37,919 bases of DNA from an uncultured Clostridia bacterium (GTDB taxonomy: Bacteria; Bacillota; Clostridia; TANB77; CAG-508), in NCBI GenBank assembly GCA_934153805.1, contig CAKPFO010000009.1, positions 1 through 37,919 of the forward strand, read 5' to 3'. The position numbers were made by a program, and so were the translations under genes. The notes under the pieces were generated by a model. The model did not search any database, had not been told where the DNA came from, and saw only the letters and a list, made by a program, of their open reading frames with translations. Below, one piece after another: positions 32,125 to 37,919 of this stretch. The number at the start of each line of letters is the position of its first letter. Within the stretch, counting starts at the first letter, position 1.

Positions 32125-32889
32125 TTACTTTACATATGTTCCTTGATACATTCCTAGGGTAAATATTTTTAATAAAACAAATAGCAACATTTCAAATGGT
32201 ACTATCATAACTATAAAACTTGCCATTACTATAAAAGGTCCAAAAGGTATGTATTCATCTGTCTTCTTTACTTTAGTTACTATTAATATTATGCTTATAA
32301 CAGCTGCTAATAAAAATGCTATTACTGAAATTACAACAATGTTCATATTTCCAAAGAAAAGTCCTATGGCTCCCATAAATTTTACATCTCCAAAGCCCAT
32401 TGCTTCTTTTCCAGCAATCAATCCTCCTATTAATGTAATTACTAAAAATATTCCTGCTCCTATTAATCCCCCTTGAATCAAACTCCAAGCTAATTGTGGA
32501 TTATATAGTCCTTGTATAAATGTAAAGATTAATCCTGTTTCAAAAATTGTTAAGTTCAGTCTGTTTGGAATAATTTGAAGCCTATAGTCAATAACAAATG
32601 CTGATATTAACATTGGTGTTAATATCATATATTTTATCAAATCTAGTCTAGATACTATATTGTCATTCCATCCTATAAAATATAATAGTGCTATATATAT
32701 TATAGCTGTAGCAAATGATGATATATACTTAATTTTCATGTTTGGTAAATATATTGTAAAAAAATCTTTTGAAAATACTTTTTTATATTCTGGTAGTCTG
32801 CTGTTACACCAGTCTGTAAATTGTCCTACAAATAGTCCTATAACTCCCACTATTACATAGTAAATTATGTTTATATTATTTATGTACAT
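32125..32889 (-). CDS. Prepilin peptidase (A24 aspartic protease)
   Basis: A24 peptidases cleave prepilin leaders at the membrane. The 254 residues contain about seven membrane helices and both catalytic aspartates: one in AFVIDYRLQIIPN and one in the GxGD motif MGFGDVKFMG. The N-terminal Cys-rich zinc loop of classical PilD is missing (SRLPEYKKVFS in its place), as in many Gram-positive members. It starts immediately after the yqeG stop. Its likely local substrate is the pilin-like protein at 26028-28895. Confidence 0.92.
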   Translation of the reverse strand: MYINNINIIYYVIVGVIGLFVGQFTDWCNSRLPEYKKVFSKDFFTIYLPNMKIKYISSFATAIIYIALLYFIGWNDNIVSRLDLIKYMILTPMLISAFVIDYRLQIIPNRLNLTIFETGLIFTFIQGLYNPQLAWSLIQGGLIGAGIFLVITLIGGLIAGKEAMGFGDVKFMGAIGLFFGNMNIVVISVIAFLLAAVISIILIVTKVKKTDEYIPFGPFIVMASFIVMIVPFEMLLFVLLKIFTLGMYQGTYVK

Positions 32890-33390
32890 TTATTTTACCT
32901 CTTTCGTTTTTAAATATTTGTTTATTACAAAATTTTCTAATGGTCTTTTTATTTTAGTAACTAATAAATCCTTTTCTTCTATAGGCTTTACTAATATTGA
33001 GAACATTTTTAATCTGTTTGCTCCTAAAACATCTGTAAATATTTGATCACCAACTGCTGCTATATTTTCATTTTTTTCATCTAATAGCTTTATTGCCTTT
33101 TTTAGTCCACATTTAAATGGTTTTTTAGCAAAATAAAAATATGGTATTTTTAGTTCATTTGCAACCATTTCTACTTTATCTTTTTTATTTGTATTAGAAA
33201 CTATACAAAATTTTATTCCTTGATTTTTTAAATCTTCACACCATTTAGCTACTCCTTTTGGAATGTTTCTATAAAAATCTATTAAAGTGTTATCTACATC
33301 TAAAATTAGAGCTTTTATATGGTTTCTTTTCAAAAAATCTATATCTATATCTTTTACGCTATCTTTATACTCATTTGGATATAAAATCAT
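32890..33390 (-). CDS. yqeG: YqeG-family HAD phosphatase
   Basis: The 166 residues begin MILYPNEYKDSVKDIDIDFL and carry HAD motif I (LILDVDNTLIDF), motif II (CIVSNTNKK), the Lys of motif III (AKKPFKCGLKKA) and motif IV (VGDQIFTDVLGAN). This is the YqeG IIIA family, a predicted phosphatase. ATG 33388-33390 follows GGGAGG; the upstream extension has no ribosome binding site. It is joined end-to-start with the prepilin peptidase gene. Confidence 0.92.
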   Translation of the reverse strand: MILYPNEYKDSVKDIDIDFLKRNHIKALILDVDNTLIDFYRNIPKGVAKWCEDLKNQGIKFCIVSNTNKKDKVEMVANELKIPYFYFAKKPFKCGLKKAIKLLDEKNENIAAVGDQIFTDVLGANRLKMFSILVKPIEEKDLLVTKIKRPLENFVINKYLKTKEVK

Positions 33391-33464
33391 TTTTTTCCTC
33401 CCATTATTTTTCACATTTATATTATCAATATGTATTAAATTTGTCAAGAGGACATTTTATACTA

Positions 33465-33512
33465 AAGTAGCCTTTGTAACTAGTTTTCTTCTAGCTACAA
33501 AGGCCTTTTTTC
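33465..33512. terminator. Strong hairpin between sleB and yqeG
   Basis: The 14-bp stem GCCTTTGTAACTAG/CTAGCTACAAAGGC (one wobble) has CTTTTTT after it on the plus strand and a weaker tail on the minus strand, where it probably ends sleB transcription. Confidence 0.7.
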
Positions 33513-33547
33513 CATATACTATTAAATCTTCCTCATTACAGAAAATA

Positions 33548-34237
33548 TTATTTACAAAATCTATGATTTCCTATTGTTACAGTCATTGGTCTTGACCATA
33601 TCCATTTATTGGTTGCAGTTGATGGATTAAAATAGTATATTGCTCCATATGATGGGTCCCATCCGTTTAAAGCATCTTGTGCAGCTTTAATTGCAGTAGA
33701 GTTTGGCGACATATTTATTTGACCATCCTTTACTACATCAAATGCTCCTGACTGATATATTACGCCAGATATGGTATTGGGAAAACTTGAACTCTTTACT
33801 CTATTTAATACAACTGCTGCAACAGCTACTTGCCCTGTATATGGTTCTCCTCTTGCCTCTCCATATACGAGTCTTGCTAGCAAATTCAAATTACTAGAAC
33901 TTGAAGATGAACTCGAACTAGATGAAGATGTAAATATTCCCATCGCTTCTAATGTTTTTTTGCCAGCTATTCCATCTACTGTTAATCCATTTTTTCTTTG
34001 AAAATATTTTACTGCTGCTAGTGTCTGACTCCCATATATTCCATCTATACTTCCATTATAATATCCCCATCTTTTTAATTTAGTCTGTATTTGTGTGACC
34101 TCACTACCTCTTGAACCATACTTTGAAAGTGCTTCTATTTGTTGGCTTCTTATAAAGATATTGTAACTTAAAAATATTATAAATAATATTGAAATTATTA
34201 TTATTGGTTTTACATTCTTTTTTAATTTTATAAACAT
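33548..34237 (-). CDS. sleB: Spore cortex-lytic enzyme SleB-like
   Basis: SleB is a lytic transglycosylase that degrades spore cortex during germination. The 229 residues have an N-terminal membrane or signal segment (IIIISILFIIFLSYNIFI), a peptidoglycan-binding domain (about 38-95, GSRGSEVTQIQTKLKRWGYY), an unusual run of 12 serines (linker), and a Hydrolase_2 domain with LLARLVYGEARGEPYTGQVA and VLNRVKSSSFPNTI. The start ATG 34235-34237 follows AGAGGTG. With spoVM it supports a spore-forming lifestyle. Confidence 0.93.
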   Translation of the reverse strand: MFIKLKKNVKPIIIISILFIIFLSYNIFIRSQQIEALSKYGSRGSEVTQIQTKLKRWGYYNGSIDGIYGSQTLAAVKYFQRKNGLTVDGIAGKKTLEAMGIFTSSSSSSSSSSSSNLNLLARLVYGEARGEPYTGQVAVAAVVLNRVKSSSFPNTISGVIYQSGAFDVVKDGQINMSPNSTAIKAAQDALNGWDPSYGAIYYFNPSTATNKWIWSRPMTVTIGNHRFCK

Positions 34238-34364
34238 ATAAACACCTCTTTGGAAATTATTTTCTCCAAATTTGGCTAATTTATACAAATTAAACACCAT
34301 CTTCTATCATATTAAATTTTCACTCCTTTGGAAATGATATACAACCGATTACATTTTTTTACAT

Positions 34365-35957
34365 TTAAATTGCTGTCTTTATTAATTTTACAAACAATGG
34401 TGCTGGTTTATCTGGTCTTGATTTAAACTCTGGATGAAATTGAGAAGCTACAAAAAACGGATGATTCTTTAATTCTACTATTTCTACCAAGCTTCCATCT
34501 GGGGACGTTCCAGACGCTATTAAACCTGCTTCTTCCATTTGCACTTTATACCCATTATTATATTCAAAACGATGTCTATGTCTTTCGTTTATTTCTTTTT
34601 GATTATATATTTTTTCAGCTAAGCTATTTGCTTTTATTACACATGGATAGCTTCCAAGCCTCATTGTTCCACCTTTTCTTTTTATATCTTTTTGGTCATA
34701 CATAATATGAATAACTGGATTTTTACACATTGGATCAAATTCCTCAGAATTTACATTTTCTAGTTTCAATACATTTCTTGCAAATTCTATTACTGCCATT
34801 TGCATTCCTAAACATATTCCTAAAAATGGAATTTTATTTTCTCTTACATATTTTATAGTTTCTATCATTCCTTCTATTCCTCTGCTTCCAAATCCTCCTG
34901 GAACTACAACTGCCTTCATACCTGATAATAACTCTTTTACATTTTTTCTTGTAACTTCTTCTGAATCTATATATTTAATATTTACTTTAACTCCATTTTC
35001 AAATCCTGCATGTCTTAAACTTTCTGCCACTGATAAATATGAATCTTCTAGTCTTACGTATTTTCCAACAATTGCCACATCTATTTCTTTTTGCATAGCA
35101 TTATGAATTTTTTCTATCATTTGTTCCCATTCTTTATTATTTGCTTCTATGTTATCTAATCTTAGATGCTCACAAACTACTTTTGCTAAGCCTTCTTCCT
35201 CTAGCATTAATGGTACCTCGTATAAACATGATGCTGTCCTATTGGCTATTATATTTTCTTTTCTAACATTACAAAATAAAGCCATCTTTTCTCTTAAATT
35301 ATCTGGTATTTCCGTTTCAGACCTACATACTAATATGTCTGGCTTAACTCCTAAAGATTGCAATTCTTTTACTGAGTGTTGTGTTGGTTTAGATTTTAAT
35401 TCATTTGATCCATGTATGTAAGGAAGCAAAGTAACATGAATATACGCAACATCTTCTGGTTTATTTTCTATTCCTACTTGTCTTATCGATTCTATTAAAG
35501 AAAGTCCTTCTATATCTCCAACTGTTCCTCCTAATTCGGTTATTACTATATCTATATCACTATCTTTGAATGCATAAATTCTTTCTTTTATAGCTCCTGT
35601 TACATGAGGTATTACTTGTACAGTTTTTCCTAAGTAGTCTCCCCTTCTTTCTCTATCTAACACTTCTTGATAAATTTTTCCCATTGTTACGCTAGAATTT
35701 TTTGTTAGATTTTCGTCTGTAAATCTTTCATAATGTCCTAAATCTAAATCTGTTTCTGCTCCATCATCTGTTACAAATACCTCTCCATGTTCATATGGAC
35801 TCATTGTTCCTGGATCTACATTTATATATGGGTCAAATTTTTGATTTACTACTTTATACCCTCTGTTCTTTAAAAGTCTACCTAATGATGCTGCAGTTAT
35901 TCCTTTTCCTAATCCTGATACAACTCCCCCTGTTATAAAAATATACTTTGTTCCCAT
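34365..35957 (-). CDS. pyrG: CTP synthase
   Basis: PyrG makes CTP from UTP, ATP and glutamine. The 530 residues start MGTKYIFITGGVVSGLGKGI (synthetase P-loop). The amidase half has the oxyanion GGFGSRG, the nucleophile in FLGICLGMQMA, and the catalytic His/Glu in SQFHPEF near the C-terminus. The family length and motifs are complete. A ribosome binding site AAGGAGG precedes ATG 35957. It is a single-gene unit between tsf and sleB; no attenuator-like C-tract was seen in its short leader. Confidence 0.97.
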   Translation of the reverse strand: MGTKYIFITGGVVSGLGKGITAASLGRLLKNRGYKVVNQKFDPYINVDPGTMSPYEHGEVFVTDDGAETDLDLGHYERFTDENLTKNSSVTMGKIYQEVLDRERRGDYLGKTVQVIPHVTGAIKERIYAFKDSDIDIVITELGGTVGDIEGLSLIESIRQVGIENKPEDVAYIHVTLLPYIHGSNELKSKPTQHSVKELQSLGVKPDILVCRSETEIPDNLREKMALFCNVRKENIIANRTASCLYEVPLMLEEEGLAKVVCEHLRLDNIEANNKEWEQMIEKIHNAMQKEIDVAIVGKYVRLEDSYLSVAESLRHAGFENGVKVNIKYIDSEEVTRKNVKELLSGMKAVVVPGGFGSRGIEGMIETIKYVRENKIPFLGICLGMQMAVIEFARNVLKLENVNSEEFDPMCKNPVIHIMYDQKDIKRKGGTMRLGSYPCVIKANSLAEKIYNQKEINERHRHRFEYNNGYKVQMEEAGLIASGTSPDGSLVEIVELKNHPFFVASQFHPEFKSRPDKPAPLFVKLIKTAI

Positions 35958-36065
35958 ATTACTCCTCCTTACTAATTGTTACAACTCACAACTTGTAAAA
36001 TATTTTTATCAATTTTTTAATCGAAGACTAGAATACTGCTAATTGTGTAGTTGCTAATCTAAAAA

Positions 36066-36119
36066 CAAAAAAAGATTGAAAAAAACTTTCCGAAAAATTC
36101 GGTTTTTTTTCAATCTATC
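36066..36119 (-). terminator. Terminator of the rpsB-tsf operon
   Basis: On the minus strand the arms AGATTGAAAAAAAAC and its complement enclose CCGAATTTTTCGG, then TTTTTTTG follows. Confidence 0.85.
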
Positions 36120-36182
36120 TTTAACTTATTTTTTATAATATTATCACTAGTTATTTTCAAAGTCAATAACTAAATTATATTT

Positions 36183-37067
36183 TTATCCATTAATTTGTTT
36201 TGCAACTTCTTCGGCAAAGTTTTCTTCTTTCTTTTCTAATCCTTCACCTTTTTCAATTCTTGCAAATCTTACAATTTTAGCTCCTGCAGCTTCAACCATT
36301 TTTCCTACTTTTTCATCTGGATTTTTAACAAATGGTTGCTCTACTAAACATATTTCTCCATAGAATTTTCCAATTCTACCTTGTACCATTTTTTCTGCTA
36401 TTTCAGCTGGTTTTCCTTCGTTCATAGCTTGAGCTTTTAAAATTTCCATTTCTTTTTCTACTCTATCTTGTGGTACAGCTTCTCTATCTAAGTATTCTGG
36501 TTTTGCAGCTGCTATTTGCATGCATACATCTTTAGCAACTTCTTCTGTTCCATTTTCCATTTCTACTAGAACTGCGATTTTTCCATCACCATGGATATAT
36601 TTTTCTATCATACCTGTTGATGTTTCAAATCTTTCAAATCTTCTAATTGACATATTTTCACCGATTGTTGCTATTTTGTTTGTTAATACTTCTCCAACTG
36701 TTTTTCCTGCTTCAGCTATAGATTCTTGATTTAATAAATCTTCTACTGTTGCTGGATTTTTCATAGCTACTTGTTTTGCAACATCTGCTACAAAGCTTCT
36801 AAATTCTTCATTTTTTGCAACGAAGTCTGTTTCTGCATTAACTTCTACTACAGCTCCTACTTTTTTATCATCTGAAATATATGCTGCTGCTAATCCTTCT
36901 GCTGCTATTCTTCCAGATTTTTTTGCTGCTTTTGAAAGTCCTCTTTCACGTAATAATTCAATTGCTTTTTCTTCATCTCCGTTAGTTTCTGTTAAAACCT
37001 TTTTGCAGTCCATCATACCTGCACCTGTTTTTTCTCTTAATTCTTTTACTTGATTTGCTGTAATCAT
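36183..37067 (-). CDS. tsf: Translation elongation factor Ts
   Basis: EF-Ts is the nucleotide exchange factor for EF-Tu. The 294 residues begin MITANQVKELREKTGAGMMD (UBA-like domain with the family signature). They continue with the dimerisation core, with EVNAETDFVAKNEEF and KYIHGDGKIAVLVEM, and the Tu-binding C-terminal part. Ribosome binding site AAAGGAGG. It follows rpsB with a 160-bp spacer containing a terminator hairpin. Confidence 0.98.
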   Translation of the reverse strand: MITANQVKELREKTGAGMMDCKKVLTETNGDEEKAIELLRERGLSKAAKKSGRIAAEGLAAAYISDDKKVGAVVEVNAETDFVAKNEEFRSFVADVAKQVAMKNPATVEDLLNQESIAEAGKTVGEVLTNKIATIGENMSIRRFERFETSTGMIEKYIHGDGKIAVLVEMENGTEEVAKDVCMQIAAAKPEYLDREAVPQDRVEKEMEILKAQAMNEGKPAEIAEKMVQGRIGKFYGEICLVEQPFVKNPDEKVGKMVEAAGAKIVRFARIEKGEGLEKKEENFAEEVAKQING

Positions 37068-37182
37068 GATTTATCCTCCTTTTTTAGAGGTTAGAGGTTG
37101 AAAATTTAATAATAATTTATTATCTTTTTCTTTACACCTTTTACCTTCTTTATTTACATTTTATTTATAGAAGTCTAACTAC

Positions 37183-37216
37183 AAAAAAGGATAGAGCAGA
37201 TAAAGGCTCTACCCTT
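37183..37216 (-). terminator. Partial terminator between rpsB and tsf
   Basis: On the minus strand GGGTAGAGC pairs with GCTCTATCC and is followed by TTTTTTG. Between rpsB and tsf this probably reduces downstream expression. Confidence 0.75.
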
Positions 37217-37227
37217 TTCATTTATTA

Positions 37228-37917
37228 CTATTCTTCTATAGTTTCTTCACTTGCTACAACTTCTTCAATGCTTTCTGGTTCTTCTGTAGTATTTTCTACT
37301 ACTTCGTCCATAGATTCTCCTTGTCTTCCTTCGATAATTGCGTTTGCCATTGTATCTGCTATTAATTTTACAGCACGGATAGCGTCATCATTTCCTGGAA
37401 TTGGGTAATCTAAATCTTCTGGGTTGCAGTTTGTATCTATTAAACCAACAACTGGTATTCCTAATTTTTTAGCTTCTAATATTGCTATTCTTTCTTTTTT
37501 AGGATCTACTACAAACATAACTCCTGGAATTTCTTTCATTTCTTTAATTCCACCTAAGTTCTTTTCTAGTTTTTCCATTTCTTTCTTTAATAGAATAACT
37601 TCTTTTTTAGGTAATACATCAAAAGTTCCATCTTCTTGCATTCTTTCTAATTCATTAAGTCTTTCTACTCTTTTTCTGATTGTACCAAAGTTTGTTAACA
37701 TACCACCTAACCATCTTTGATTAATGTAGTACATACCGCTCTTTTCAGCAGCTTCTTTCATACATTCTTGAGCTTGTTTTTTTGTTCCTACAAATAGAAA
37801 AGTTTTTCCCTCTTCTGCTTGTTCTCTCATGAAGTTATATGCTTCATCAATTTTTTTAGATGTTTTTTGTAGATCTATAATGTGAATACCATTTCTTGCT
37901 TGGAAAATGTATTCTGC
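37228..37917 (-). CDS. rpsB: 30S ribosomal protein uS2 (5' end outside the window)
   Basis: The reading frame is open through the right edge, beginning in this window with AEYIFQARNGIHIIDLQKTS. It continues with FVGTKKQAQECMKEAAEKSG, WLGGMLTNF, PGVMFVVDPKKERIAILEAK and DTNCNPEDLDYPIPGNDDA, all typical of uS2. A Glu-rich tail ends the protein. It heads the rpsB-tsf operon; about the first 25-30 codons lie beyond the window. Confidence 0.97.
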   Translation of the reverse strand, partial: AEYIFQARNGIHIIDLQKTSKKIDEAYNFMREQAEEGKTFLFVGTKKQAQECMKEAAEKSGMYYINQRWLGGMLTNFGTIRKRVERLNELERMQEDGTFDVLPKKEVILLKKEMEKLEKNLGGIKEMKEIPGVMFVVDPKKERIAILEAKKLGIPVVGLIDTNCNPEDLDYPIPGNDDAIRAVKLIADTMANAIIEGRQGESMDEVVENTTEEPESIEEVVASEETIEE

Positions 37918-37919
37918 CA

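Noticed and set aside
37228..37830. A complete rpsB starting at ATG 37830
   Set aside because: Conserved uS2 sequence continues upstream to the window edge, so that ATG is internal.

Overview
This is a very AT-rich (about 30% GC by eye) chromosomal segment of a spore-forming Clostridia-type Firmicute, probably an uncultured anaerobe. The evidence is a set of core Firmicute genes (dnaG-sigA, rpsB-tsf, pyrG, efp, ruvA, rarA), the Firmicute block rlmN-stp-prkC-rsgA-rpe with spoVM-rpmB near it, the spore genes spoVM and sleB, a CarD-family regulator, and what I interpret as an OLE RNA with its membrane partner OapA. Ribosome binding sites are strong (AGGAGG) and several promoters match the sigma-A consensus with 17-bp spacers.

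Layout. 1-110: tRNA-Met and terminator. 150-9061, minus strand: a small antitoxin-like RNA, sigA, dnaG, a CarD-like regulator, two sortases, rimO, a deoxynucleoside-kinase-like P-loop protein and mtaB. 9215-11121, plus strand: an unknown gene, an NfeD-like protein and an SPFH/stomatin-like protein. 11342-15268, minus strand: a small unknown gene, rarA, ruvA, a type I toxin with a convergent antisense RNA, oapA and OLE RNA. 15480-18898: rpmB, nth, a Cys-rich mini-protein and a bactofilin-like envelope protein on plus, with spoVM and a 49-residue membrane peptide on minus. 18938-25777, minus: rpe, rsgA, prkC, stp, rlmN, a CD1247-type zinc-ribbon protein and efp. 26028-30515, minus: an accessory surface region with a 955-residue pilin-like protein, a membrane-anchored partner, tandem repeats, a large cruciform, a (CA)16 microsatellite inside a translated unit, and a gene of foreign composition. 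31032-37919, minus: an M24 peptidase, prepilin peptidase, YqeG, SleB, pyrG, tsf and partial rpsB.

The most striking observation is that two translation-related genes, mtaB and rsgA, each carry one extra base near the 5' end. In both, the extra C creates an in-frame CGG codon exactly where conservation demands a glycine GGN. By eye, CGG is otherwise unused in frame in all core genes here; it appears only in two genes of unknown function. This suggests +1 frameshifting at a hungry or unassigned CGG codon, possibly regulatory like prfB. A repeated sequencing error remains the main alternative.

Other notable systems are the type I toxin-antitoxin with an orphan antitoxin-like paralogue downstream of sigA, OLE-oapA, the slippage-prone CA repeat upstream of the surface-protein genes, and several hairpin elements not explained by genes.
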